From Pseudidiomarina indica (GTDB taxonomy: Bacteria; Pseudomonadota; Gammaproteobacteria; Enterobacterales; Alteromonadaceae), in contig NZ_FMXN01000001.1 in NCBI RefSeq assembly GCF_900104245.1, positions 1-64,000 on the forward strand: DNA of 64,000 nt. Reading direction: 5' to 3'. Under the pieces are notes generated by a model. That model was not told where the DNA came from, did no database searches, and saw nothing but the letters and a program-made list of their open reading frames with translations. Of this stretch, positions 1-7,399 are shown piece by piece (positions within the stretch are counted from its first letter, which is position 1; each line of letters starts with the position of its first letter). The position numbers and the translations under genes are program-made.

Positions 1-7
1 GTTAGGG
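1..7 (+). other. 3' end (R' core) of the preceding attC site
   Basis: The window opens with GTTAGGGGC, the start of cassette 1 after the recombination point G^TT. Its reverse complement GCCCCTAAC occurs at 1478-1486 at the 3' end of the same cassette, which is the signature of an integron cassette. The rest of this attC lies to the left of the window. Confidence 0.8.
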
Positions 8-48
8 GCCAAGCCTAGCTATCGGCAATATAACTTTTGGAGAAAAAA

Positions 49-612
49 ATGGCATATAGAAACGGAAATTACGCGGCCTTTTATGTTGCGGAACCTTTCA
101 ACGCAAGCGCACTAGGGGCACATGCCACAAAAGACTTTTGCTATTACAACATGCTACGAGCTTGGAAGGGTAAGGACTCTTCTTTCCCTTTCAATGACTC
201 GCATGACAAAACATACAACGTCCGCGATAACAGTGACTGGGAATTAACGTTAAAACCAAGGCTAAGAGAACGACTTAGAAGTTCAAAAAACATCGTTCTT
301 TTCCTTAGTTCCAATACAGTAAGTTCAAGGGCACTAAGGGAAGAAATTGATTATGGGATTAATGACCAAGGGCTGCCAGTCATTGTGATATATCCCGAAT
401 ATGACTCCAAAGAGAGTCTTCTAACAAACGGAAACCTTAAAACAAGCGTTAAAAACCTATGGGATAAGCTTCCGATATTCAGAGATTCAATGGGTGAAGT
501 TCCAACACTCCATGTGCCATTAAAACAAAGCCTCATTAAGAGCGCCCTGAATGACACGGACTTTATGCTAGCAACCAAAGTTGATCCAGGCATTTTTCGG
601 TATAACCCTTAA
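49..612 (+). CDS. thsB: Thoeris type II TIR-domain sensor ThsB
   Basis: This 187-aa protein is a TIR-like domain of the DUF1863/ThsB type. The opening RNGNYAAFYVAEP, the YYNMLRAWKGKD segment and the SHDKTYNVRD block match how ThsB proteins read, and SRALREEIDYG (residues about 93-103) carries the candidate catalytic glutamate (E98 or E99). In Thoeris, ThsB senses phage and makes a nucleotide signal from NAD; type II ThsB has been reported to make a histidine-ADPR signal read by a membrane-macro effector. A matching effector gene follows after 26 bp in the same cassette. The ATG at 49 is preferred over an upstream TTG at 37 because GGAG (39-42) sits 6 bases before it. Function is inferred from family and context, with good confidence. 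Confidence 0.85.
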   Translation: MAYRNGNYAAFYVAEPFNASALGAHATKDFCYYNMLRAWKGKDSSFPFNDSHDKTYNVRDNSDWELTLKPRLRERLRSSKNIVLFLSSNTVSSRALREEIDYGINDQGLPVIVIYPEYDSKESLLTNGNLKTSVKNLWDKLPIFRDSMGEVPTLHVPLKQSLIKSALNDTDFMLATKVDPGIFRYNP

Positions 613-638
613 TTATCTGACGGGCACATAATCAAGTG

Positions 639-1475
639 ATGACAAAAGTAAGCTTCTTTGACAAAAGGGTTTTTGAAAACTTTCTCAAGGTCACTTCATA
701 TATAAGTGTAACCTTGTCTCTCATTGTCTTATTCGTTGATATTCCGAAGGACTGTAAATCTTTATATGGATGGATTTTTGTAGGATTGTTGGTGGTAATT
801 TATATTTTAATTTGGATTTGGGCCAATACCTTAAACAAGATTGATATCAAAGTTGAAGGAAGCGATGTAACAATTAAAGTTGGTGATATTTTTCAGCAGA
901 AAGGTCTGAAAGCGATTGCATTTAACGAGTATTTTGACACGCAGGTAGACAATAAAATAATTGCCGAGAACTCGCTTAACGGCATATTTATCAATAACCA
1001 TCTCGGTGTCCCAGTTTCTGATCTGGATGACTACATTAGAAACTATGCATTTGAAAGCGATGAATTTATTGAAAGCAACCCAAATAGAGCGCAGGGCAAG
1101 GTTGATCGTTACCAAATAGGAACCATTTGTATACATGGCGACTATCTATTAACTGCATTCTCCAAGTTCGATAAGAATAACAAAGCCTTGCTCACTATGC
1201 CTGAGTACTTAGAGTTCTTAATTAACTTTTGGGATAAGGTCAATAATGTATATGCCCAACAAAATGTGTCCACGCCAATATTTGGTTCAGGAATTACTCG
1301 AATAAAAGGCCATAAATCCATATGTGATGAGGACCTCTTGAAGATCATGCTTTGGACTTTCCGGATTAGCGAAATGCGATTCAAATATCCAGCACGGCTT
1401 ACTATCATCATTCATAAAGACAAGATTAATCAGATAAATCTTCTCGATATTAAATCAGCAAGGAACGGGGTATGA
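639..1475 (+). CDS. thsA: Thoeris type II membrane-macro effector ThsA
   Basis: This 278-aa protein has two predicted membrane helices (residues roughly 17-34 and 43-62) followed by a cytoplasmic domain that looks like the macro-type domain of DUF6430/ThsA-II proteins: FNEYFDT at about 98-104, ICIHGDYLLTAFS in the middle and TPIFGSGITRIKG near residue 220. In type II Thoeris the macro domain is expected to bind the ADPR-type signal from the TIR partner, and the membrane part then damages the cell membrane. The start is either GTG at 636 or ATG at 639; I chose the ATG. The stop lies 2 bases before the attC site, so both Thoeris genes are packed into one cassette. The domain call rests on pattern recognition and was not checked by alignment. 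Confidence 0.8.
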   Translation: MTKVSFFDKRVFENFLKVTSYISVTLSLIVLFVDIPKDCKSLYGWIFVGLLVVIYILIWIWANTLNKIDIKVEGSDVTIKVGDIFQQKGLKAIAFNEYFDTQVDNKIIAENSLNGIFINNHLGVPVSDLDDYIRNYAFESDEFIESNPNRAQGKVDRYQIGTICIHGDYLLTAFSKFDKNNKALLTMPEYLEFLINFWDKVNNVYAQQNVSTPIFGSGITRIKGHKSICDEDLLKIMLWTFRISEMRFKYPARLTIIIHKDKINQINLLDIKSARNGV

Positions 1476-1477
1476 AT

Positions 1478-1551
1478 GCCCCTAACAAGCGCATGTTGTC
1501 GGACTGGTTTTCCGCTGCGCTCCAAACCAGCCGCAAATGCGGGCGTTAGGT
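1478..1551 (+). other. attC site of cassette 1 (Thoeris)
   Basis: The R'' end GCCCCTAAC (1478-1486) is the exact reverse complement of the cassette's first bases at position 1. The 3' part reads ATGCGGGCGTTAGG, with the crossover between G1545 and T1546. Between them, ACTGGTTT and AAACCAG form the inner stem. The cassette spans about 2-1545. Confidence 0.88.
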
Positions 1552-1565
1552 GAACAGGGAACCCC

Positions 1566-1976
1566 TTGAAAATATTGAAATCTTTTATATTTGGTATTGC
1601 ACTTGTTTTAGTTGGGTGTACTACAGGCCAACTTTATTACTTGGATAAAAATGGTGAAAGAAAGCTAGCTTGCGATGTGGAGTTTACAGGGCTCCCGTGG
1701 GTAGATAAGTATGCAGTAGAATACTCACTTAGTCTGTGCGCAAAAAGTGTCGTGAAAAAAGGTGGCACGGTTAAAGAGGTACATCTCTTAGAGATTGATA
1801 CTTCAATTCCCAGTCCACCGTGTGGAGCCAAATGGAATCATGCCATTGCTAAACAAATGTACAGATCTGATGAATTGACTAAAAAGGAGTACGGCTACAT
1901 AGTGGCACATATAGATTTGGGCTTGGCAAAAGCTAATAAATGTTCACCTAACAAGCCAAGTCAGTCGGATTCGTAA
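1566..1976 (+). CDS. Cassette-encoded lipoprotein, unknown function
   Basis: This 136-aa protein starts with a lipoprotein signal peptide: MKILK, then a hydrophobic stretch ending in LVGC (lipobox, Cys18). The mature part is small and polar, with further cysteines (in ERKLACD, SLCAKS, SPPCGAK and NKCSPN) that could form disulfides in the periplasm. The start is TTG at 1566, supported by AGGGA five bases upstream; no better ATG start keeps the signal peptide. I recognise no family. The C-terminus (NKPSQSDS) is encoded by the beginning of the attC site, which is common for cassette genes. Confidence 0.72.
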   Translation: MKILKSFIFGIALVLVGCTTGQLYYLDKNGERKLACDVEFTGLPWVDKYAVEYSLSLCAKSVVKKGGTVKEVHLLEIDTSIPSPPCGAKWNHAIAKQMYRSDELTKKEYGYIVAHIDLGLAKANKCSPNKPSQSDS

Positions 1977-2055
1977 CATTGGCGCGCTTTTTTCTCACCC
2001 GCTCCGCGGGCAAAAATCCCGCCAATGTTCCTCACCGCTGCTTGGGGCGTTAGCT
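1942..2055 (+). other. attC site of cassette 2
   Basis: GTTCACCTAAC (1942-1952) is the exact reverse complement of the cassette start GTTAGGTGAAC at 1545. AACATTGGCG and CGCCAATGTT form the inner stem, and the site ends GGGGCGTTAGC with the crossover at 2049/2050. At about 114 bp it is the longest attC here. The cassette spans 1546-2049. Confidence 0.88.
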
Positions 2056-2070
2056 GTAATCGAGAGAAAT

Positions 2071-2526
2071 GTGTCACCCAAAAAAATTGGTTTAATCAAC
2101 GGGCTATTTACTTTAATAACTTGGTCAGTAATAGGGATGTCGCTCGCTTCTTACTGGTGGGGGGCTTTACCTATTATTTTATTTATTTTGGTGCCTGTAT
2201 CAGCGTTGGTATCTTATCGTACATCGGCACTAGCTCAGATATTGCTCCAGGGTAAAGCTACTGTATCTTTGTATGCAATAGACGGATTTAAGTGGGCTTT
2301 CATAGCTAGCTGTATCTTTTGGGGTTGGTCTATATCCTCTGAGGCGCTTGCTGCTGGCGGTCCGCTACTTGGTGCAAACGGGTGGCAAGTATTGGAGTAC
2401 ATTTTCACTATTGCAATACCTTCAAGTTTGGTTGCTGGACTTATTGGCAGTTTGCACGGTGTTGTATTTTATTATCTAAATCGGTGGCAAATTACAGCTA
2501 ACAATCAACTAAAGCGGGACTTCTAA
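2071..2526 (+). CDS. Cassette-encoded four-helix membrane protein, unknown
   Basis: This 151-aa hydrophobic protein has about four membrane helices (residues roughly 8-27, 30-48, 68-90 and 108-134) and a short basic cytoplasmic tail. The start is GTG at 2071 after GAGAG; an overlapping reading frame from 2025 is shorter and less protein-like. The last residues run into the attC site (stop at 2524-2526, attC starts at 2492). I do not recognise the family. Cassette arrays often carry such small membrane proteins, and nothing here points to a specific role. Confidence 0.65.
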   Translation: MSPKKIGLINGLFTLITWSVIGMSLASYWWGALPIILFILVPVSALVSYRTSALAQILLQGKATVSLYAIDGFKWAFIASCIFWGWSISSEALAAGGPLLGANGWQVLEYIFTIAIPSSLVAGLIGSLHGVVFYYLNRWQITANNQLKRDF

Positions 2527-2597
2527 CAGTTGGCTCGGTTCCGCTTCGCTTCACATTATAGCCAACTATTAAAAGCCCCTTAGTGTGGGCGTTAGAT
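2492..2597 (+). other. attC site of cassette 3
   Basis: TTACAGCTAAC (2492-2502) is the exact reverse complement of the cassette start GTTAGCTGTAA at 2049. AGTTGGCT and AGCCAACT form the inner stem. The site ends GTGGGCGTTAGA, with the crossover at 2591/2592. It overlaps the 3' end of the membrane-protein gene by 35 bases. Confidence 0.85.
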
Positions 2598-2619
2598 TGC
2601 TAGGGAGTACGAAGAACGA

Positions 2620-4383
2620 ATGAGGTTTCGAAACTTAAAAAAATGGACCGCTCCCGATCAAAGCAAGGAGCTGATCTACTTCGCGCAACTTTTAGAAGAA
2701 ATGCTGTTTGATTACTCTTTAGATACATACAAGCCGTCGGCATTAAATACAAGTCTTCTATGTAGAGAAGCCTTGTACGTAATTGAAGACATAGAGAGTG
2801 GGGTGATTAAAAGGCCGAATCTAGATCATGTTCTTGAAGAGCTAACGAGTAACTTGAAAAGTGATGAAGTGGCTCAGTCCTTAATGTTGCTTGATGTTTC
2901 GACAGTGCTCGCAACCCTTCAAAACAAAACCAAGCCACTGGCAGAGCATCGTGTGGTTCTGGAGCTACTTTGGTCGCAGATTGAAATGCCATCCTATCGT
3001 AGGCGAAATGAGGAGTTACTCATAGCGGCCATCAACGAGAAGCGTGACATCAAGGCGATCAGAGCTCTAGCCAGAACATATGTAACAACACTCAAGAATT
3101 TTGGTTTTAGCTCTAAATGGCTGCACGATACTACCCTAGACTTCTTCTACACTGGAAGAAATAAAATTACCGGAAACAGTGCAGTTAGCGAGTACATCGA
3201 AGCTTTTAATATTGATCGACGAGAGTATCTGGCAATTTTTAGGGCTTCGGGGCTGTTCCGAACGATTGCCGACTCTTGTGAGAAGCTGAATATTGAAGTG
3301 TCAGACAATCCCGAAGGGCATCAAGACCAGATCGCTGCTAACAATTTCGTTATTGGAGGCGATGAGACATACGTTGTCGTAAAGAAGCTGAGCGAAAAAG
3401 AACCACATTCAGCCCGCGAATCGGCCGACGCACGGATGGAGGTGATTCAAACACTCTTAACTCTCTTCCATCACAAAGAGCACCCAAGTTGGTCAGATGA
3501 GTGTTTGCTCATAAACGTGGAGAACAACGAAAGTAAGATCGTTAGCAAGCCAGTCAACCCCATGCACAAATGTATTGATCTGCGCGCCCAAAAAGCTTCA
3601 AAAAGGCTGAACAGCTTTATCTCAGAGTTTTCAATGGATCATCAATCTTTTCCAAAGTTTATTCGTAGCTCAGAGTTGCATTCGCTTGCGCTTAGTAGCG
3701 AGTCGGAAGAGAATCAGATGATAAATTTATGGATAGCGCTTGAATCGCTCGTGCCGCCATCGTCTGCAGATAGATCAACAATTGAGAATGTTATTGAATC
3801 CTGCACCCCGTTCTTCACACTGAATTATATAAATAGATTGCTGGATCGCTTTAGCGCAGACCTGCTTAACTGGAATAAGATTGAGCTGAATCGCTGCCTG
3901 CGTGGTATAGCTGGAGATAATATTCGAGCGAAGCTCGCAAAGTTTCTTGTGCTAGATGAGTACGCTGGTAGGCGTCAGGCTCTGGATATAGCGATTAGGG
4001 ACTTCCACTTGCTGCGCTCAAGGTTATTCTATTTAAGCTATGTGCTGGCAGATCCCAAGAATATTCTTGATTTGTTATCCTCTCATAAGCAAAGAGTTGG
4101 TTGGCAGATGAGACGGATATATAGAGCGAGAAACGTAATTGTACATTCGGGAAGAACTCCTCCGTATACAGGGACCCTTATTGAGAACGTGCATGATTAT
4201 CTAGATCTGGTTATGTCGACCTTGGTATCGCTCGCTTCAGAGAACGGCACAATAACCTCTGTTGAACAAGGCTTCAAATTTATTGAAATCAACTGTTCTG
4301 CTTTCGAGAAGTCGTTGAAGAACATGAGTCGCGAGACGTACGTAACCGATATTGATGCTGCCATCTTCAAGTTCGCAATCTAA
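2620..4383 (+). CDS. HEPN-domain protein (Apea-like), possible RNase defence gene
   Basis: This 587-aa soluble protein is unusually large for a cassette gene. The C-terminal part (about 365-550) reads like an Apea-like HEPN domain: NLWIALESLVPP at about 368-379, then the RNxxxH motif R504-N505-VIV-H509, the catalytic signature of HEPN ribonucleases. The N-terminal 350 residues are helical and I do not recognise them; they may be the sensor part. HEPN proteins of this kind are common in abortive-infection systems, and ApeA itself is an anti-phage protein, but this is not shown to be ApeA. The start is ATG at 2620 and the stop overlaps the attC site. No partner gene is present in the cassette, so it would act alone. 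Confidence 0.72.
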   Translation: MRFRNLKKWTAPDQSKELIYFAQLLEEMLFDYSLDTYKPSALNTSLLCREALYVIEDIESGVIKRPNLDHVLEELTSNLKSDEVAQSLMLLDVSTVLATLQNKTKPLAEHRVVLELLWSQIEMPSYRRRNEELLIAAINEKRDIKAIRALARTYVTTLKNFGFSSKWLHDTTLDFFYTGRNKITGNSAVSEYIEAFNIDRREYLAIFRASGLFRTIADSCEKLNIEVSDNPEGHQDQIAANNFVIGGDETYVVVKKLSEKEPHSARESADARMEVIQTLLTLFHHKEHPSWSDECLLINVENNESKIVSKPVNPMHKCIDLRAQKASKRLNSFISEFSMDHQSFPKFIRSSELHSLALSSESEENQMINLWIALESLVPPSSADRSTIENVIESCTPFFTLNYINRLLDRFSADLLNWNKIELNRCLRGIAGDNIRAKLAKFLVLDEYAGRRQALDIAIRDFHLLRSRLFYLSYVLADPKNILDLLSSHKQRVGWQMRRIYRARNVIVHSGRTPPYTGTLIENVHDYLDLVMSTLVSLASENGTITSVEQGFKFIEINCSAFEKSLKNMSRETYVTDIDAAIFKFAI

Positions 4384-4461
4384 CAATGCCAAGCACAGCG
4401 ACGCCTTTTTCGCTGCGGCTGCGCCTCCACTACAAAGCCGTGCGTGTTGGCGGCGTTAGTT
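4375..4461 (+). other. attC site of cassette 4
   Basis: GCAATCTAAC (4375-4384) is the exact reverse complement of the cassette start GTTAGATTGC at 2591. The site ends GGCGGCGTTAG, with the crossover at 4455/4456. The cassette spans 2592-4455. Confidence 0.88.
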
Positions 4462-4484
4462 TTTGTAGAGATGGAGCTTAGTAT

Positions 4485-4949
4485 ATGTTTAAGAAGTTTA
4501 TTTTTGCACTAGGCATTATTGTGTCACTTACTGGTTGTAGCGCAACAGGACCTAAGTTTACTGAAACTGAAGCACCAGAGGTAAATAAGGCTAAAGTGTA
4601 TTTTTATCGGCCTTGGGCTATGTTAGATGGTGCTGCATCGCCAGTAGTGCAGATAAATGGCGTAGATAGTTTTGAGATAGGTAATGGTGGCTTCCATGTA
4701 ATAGACCTTAGTCCAGGCAATACAATAATTGCAGTTAAAGAGGGTGGCTTTATGTCCAATTGGCGTGCCGGTCCGTTACAGATATCTTTCGATGCACAAG
4801 CCAATAACACTTATTTTGTTCGCTTAACTGCGGCTCTTGATAACGCAGCTTATGTTGGTGGCGTAGCCAGTATTTCTGGTAACTACTCGCTTGGATTGGT
4901 TAATCCAGAAATCGCCAAGCAAGAACTGCGTGAAACTAAGAAAAACTAA
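4485..4949 (+). CDS. Cassette-encoded DUF2846-like lipoprotein
   Basis: This 154-aa protein has a lipoprotein signal peptide with lipobox LTGC (Cys18). The mature domain contains AKVYFYRPWAM near residue 37, followed by a beta-rich region (VQINGVDSFEIGNGGF, then LSPGNTIIAVKEGG and NNTYFVRL), the pattern of DUF2846 periplasmic lipoproteins. The function of that family is unknown; it is probably anchored to the outer membrane facing the periplasm. The start ATG is preceded by GGAG (4473-4476). The gene ends exactly at its attC site. Confidence 0.75.
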   Translation: MFKKFIFALGIIVSLTGCSATGPKFTETEAPEVNKAKVYFYRPWAMLDGAASPVVQINGVDSFEIGNGGFHVIDLSPGNTIIAVKEGGFMSNWRAGPLQISFDAQANNTYFVRLTAALDNAAYVGGVASISGNYSLGLVNPEIAKQELRETKKN

Positions 4950-5018
4950 CAAGGCAAGTCAGCATCGCACCTTCGGTGCTGGACTCGCTAACGCTCGCCG
5001 CTGCTTGCGGCGTTATGT
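4941..5018 (+). other. attC site of cassette 5
   Basis: AAAAACTAAC (4941-4950) is the exact reverse complement of the cassette start GTTAGTTTTT at 4455. The site ends TGCGGCGTTATG, with the crossover at 5012/5013. The cassette spans 4456-5012. Confidence 0.88.
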
Positions 5019-5038
5019 GAATAAAGCGAGATCGTAGA

Positions 5039-5821
5039 ATGGATTTTTCACCAATCGTCAATCAAATAGTCAGTGCGCTTTGGTATCTTATACCAATTGC
5101 GATTCTCGCTGGAGTTCTTAAATCACCTTGGTTCAAAGGCGTTGTTGGCGAGTTTATCGTCAATTTATCAGCAAAGTTTTTACTGGATAAAGAAAAATAC
5201 CAACTGATCAAGAACGTAACCCTGCCAACAGAAGATGGAAGCACACAGATAGATCACATCATCGTTTCTGAATTTGGCGTTTTCGTTGTTGAAACAAAAA
5301 ATATGAAAGGCTGGATATTTGGGGGCCCCAACCAGAAAACATGGACTCAGAAGATTTATAAACATTCAAACAAATTTCAGAATCCATTGCGTCAGAACTA
5401 TAAGCATGTAAAAACCCTTGAGTCATTGTTGGGCCTAAATGAGCAGCAAGTACATTCGGTGATTGTTTTTGTAGGTGACAGCACATTTAAAACAGAAATG
5501 CCTGAAAATGTGACCTATGGCAGAGGCTATGCGAGGTATATCAAATCAAAGAAAACGCCAGTTCTAAGCGAATCACAAGTAATAGAAATCGTGAAACAAA
5601 TAGAACAGGGAAGGCTTACTCCATCATTTAGAACAAATCGCGAGCATGTTAGACACGTAAAGAATATCGTGTCCGAAAAAGAAAATAGAAATGTCCCGAG
5701 TTGCCCAAAATGCGGTAGTGAAATGGTTCTGCGAGAAACCAAGAAAGGTCAAAATATCGGTAAGAAATTCTGGGGTTGTACAATGTTTCCTCAATGCAGA
5801 GGAATCATGAATGTCACATAA
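5039..5821 (+). CDS. NERD-domain nuclease-related protein with topoisomerase-type zinc ribbon
   Basis: This 260-aa protein has an N-terminal membrane or amphipathic helix (residues about 8-25). A NERD domain follows (about 33-150): GEFIVNLSAKFLL, then QIDHIIVSEFGVFVVETKN, giving the D and E-x-K residues of a PD-(D/E)xK-like nuclease fold. The C-terminus is a topoisomerase-type zinc ribbon with CPKCG (about 222-226), then WGCTMFPQCRG carrying the second cysteine pair. NERD proteins are suspected to act on nucleic acids, and the zinc ribbon supports DNA or RNA binding. It is a single-gene cassette whose stop overlaps the attC site. A defence role is plausible but not shown. Confidence 0.82.
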   Translation: MDFSPIVNQIVSALWYLIPIAILAGVLKSPWFKGVVGEFIVNLSAKFLLDKEKYQLIKNVTLPTEDGSTQIDHIIVSEFGVFVVETKNMKGWIFGGPNQKTWTQKIYKHSNKFQNPLRQNYKHVKTLESLLGLNEQQVHSVIVFVGDSTFKTEMPENVTYGRGYARYIKSKKTPVLSESQVIEIVKQIEQGRLTPSFRTNREHVRHVKNIVSEKENRNVPSCPKCGSEMVLRETKKGQNIGKKFWGCTMFPQCRGIMNVT

Positions 5822-5902
5822 CAATCACATACACTCGGACAACCAAAAGCGCCGCTCGTTCCTCGCTCTGCTTTTGGTTGCAGGTGATGTGAAGCGTTAT
5901 GC
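5813..5902 (+). other. attC site of cassette 6
   Basis: TCACATAAC (5814-5822) is the exact reverse complement of the cassette start GTTATGTGA at 5012. ACCAAAAGC and GCTTTTGGT form a strong inner stem. The site ends GAAGCGTTATG, with the crossover at 5896/5897. The cassette spans 5013-5896. Confidence 0.88.
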
Positions 5903-5923
5903 TCTTAAAAATCAGGGATACCA

Positions 5924-5971
5924 ATGTCAAAACTTAATGTAGATCAGAAGGCCATTATCGACCCAGGGTGA
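5924..5971 (+). pseudogene. Truncated first codons of cassette 7 gene
   Basis: Cassette 7 starts at 5897. A reading frame beginning MSKLNVDQKAIID starts at 5924 and, at about codon 14, runs into the left end of the insertion sequence, ending at a TGA inside it (5969-5971). No continuation and no attC site are visible to the right of the insertion sequence, so the rest of the cassette has been lost or moved. Confidence 0.55.
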
Positions 5972-7216
5972 GATCACGAACGTTTTTTGACCAGTTGGGC
6001 GAAAACTAAACGATCCGTTTGACGATCTAATTTAGTCGTGATCTTATACTCTCTTTTAGGAGAGTAAAGCCATGTACATCGAAGCCTTCACCACACACTT
6101 TGGCGAATTATCTGACACTCGTCAATCAGCTAAAGTAACCTATCCACTTGAGGATATCCTGTTTATTACCTTGTGTGGTGTTGTCGCCGGTGCCGAGGGC
6201 TGGAGCGAGATCCGTGACTACGCCGACGGCCACATTGAATGGTTTCAGCAACATGGTTACCTGCACCATGGCGTGCCAGTTGACGACACCATTGCTCGGG
6301 TTATCTCGCGTATCGACCCAGAGCAGTTCAGAGCCTGCTTTATCAACTGGATGCAGGCCGTTCACGAACGCACTGAAGGGCAACTGATTGCGATTGACGG
6401 TAAAACGTTGCGTAGTTCGTACCAGCGCGGTAACCGACAATCAACGATACATATGGTTAATGCGTTTGCGTGCGCTAATAAGGTGGTGCTTGGTCAGGTC
6501 AAAACCGCTGAGAAATCAAATGAAATCACGGCGATACCAGAGCTTATTCAGTTACTTGATATCCAGAATACGTTGATATCGATTGACGCCATGGGCTGTC
6601 AGACCAGCATTGCAGAGCAAATAGTCGAGCAAGGTGGTGATTACCTGTTCACGCTCAAAAGCAACCAAGGGAAGCTCTGCAAAGTGGTGGAAGATGCGTT
6701 TACTGAGACGCGCAAAGCCCCACTTGGCGGCTTGAGCTTCGAACAAAAACATGGTCGCATAGATGCCCGCACATACTATGTGTTGAATGCAGATGAAGTG
6801 AGCAAAGCGTTCCCGCAATGGCCACAACTTAAAACGCTCGGCATGAGTATGAGTTTTCGCCAACAACAAGGGAAAGCGCCAGAACTGACGTACCGATATC
6901 ATATCAGCTCAGCGGCTCTGAGTGAGAAGCAACTCGCCGAAGCCGTACGTTCCCACTGGGCTGTAGAGAACAGCCTACATTGGGTGTTGGACGTCAGCAT
7001 GGGTGAAGACGATTGCCAAATCCATCAGAATCACGGCGCGGAAAACTGGTCGATGTTGCGTCACTTGGCGTTAAACATGTTGCGCGCTGAGTCGTCAAAA
7101 GGCAGCATTCCAGCCAAGCAGAAACGTGCGTGGATGAAAGCGAGTTACTTGGAAGCTGTATTAATAGCGGGATTTAGCAGCGTGGTTAATTAATGAACAC
7201 TCATGCGGTTGCCCTG
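5964..7216 (+). mobile_element. ISAs1-family insertion sequence
   Basis: The element is 1,253 bp, a normal size for ISAs1. The ends are CAGGG (5964-5968) and CCCTG (7212-7216); beyond these five bases the two ends match poorly. It encodes one ISAs1-type transposase. Flanks (ATTATCGACC on the left, GTTGCATATT on the right) show no target duplication, so a deletion or recombination has probably removed one original flank. An inner repeat, AGATCACGA near 5971 and TCGTGATCT near 6038, lies ahead of the transposase and could shape its transcript. Confidence 0.75.
6072..7193 (+). CDS. ISAs1-family transposase (DDE, H-repeat type)
   Basis: This 373-aa full-length transposase starts with an N-terminal associated domain (residues about 5-90). 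The DDE catalytic domain follows: IAIDGKTLRSS (about 105-115) with the first Asp, ISIDAMGCQ (about 170-178) with the second, and SHWAVENSLHWVLDVSMGED (about 297-316) with the Glu region. ATG at 6072 is preceded by AGGAG (6058-6062). No stop or frameshift is visible, so the element may still be active. Confidence 0.92.
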   Translation: MYIEAFTTHFGELSDTRQSAKVTYPLEDILFITLCGVVAGAEGWSEIRDYADGHIEWFQQHGYLHHGVPVDDTIARVISRIDPEQFRACFINWMQAVHERTEGQLIAIDGKTLRSSYQRGNRQSTIHMVNAFACANKVVLGQVKTAEKSNEITAIPELIQLLDIQNTLISIDAMGCQTSIAEQIVEQGGDYLFTLKSNQGKLCKVVEDAFTETRKAPLGGLSFEQKHGRIDARTYYVLNADEVSKAFPQWPQLKTLGMSMSFRQQQGKAPELTYRYHISSAALSEKQLAEAVRSHWAVENSLHWVLDVSMGEDDCQIHQNHGAENWSMLRHLALNMLRAESSKGSIPAKQKRAWMKASYLEAVLIAGFSSVVN

Positions 7217-7240
7217 GTTGCATATTGGGTGGGGGGATTT

Positions 7241-7269
7241 GAATAGGCGCCCATTTAGAGCGCCTATTC
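7241..7269. other. Perfect 10-bp hairpin between IS and BREX region
   Basis: GAATAGGCGC (7241-7250) and GCGCCTATTC (7260-7269) pair perfectly around a 9-base loop. No T-run follows on either side, so it is not a standard terminator. It lies 25 bp past the insertion sequence. Confidence 0.5.
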
Positions 7270-7399
7270 GATGACTAATAGTTTGACGGGCTATTAATCG
7301 AAACGTTCTTAATCCTTACTTGATTATTTTTACTGAATAATGACTCCGGTGCAAGTTAAGATGCCGCGAAAACAATAAAAATATAAGGGATAACATCAT

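Noticed and set aside
2025-2255. Open frame overlapping the cassette 3 membrane protein
   Set aside because: It starts within the attC site, lacks a ribosome site and stops early; the frame from 2071 gives a regular four-helix membrane protein reaching the attC.
5954-7226. Target-site duplication around the ISAs1 element
   Set aside because: The 10 bases on each side do not match with either choice of end.
7241-7269. Hairpin past the insertion sequence as attC or terminator
   Set aside because: It lacks the GTTRRRY core of an attC and has no T-run on either side.
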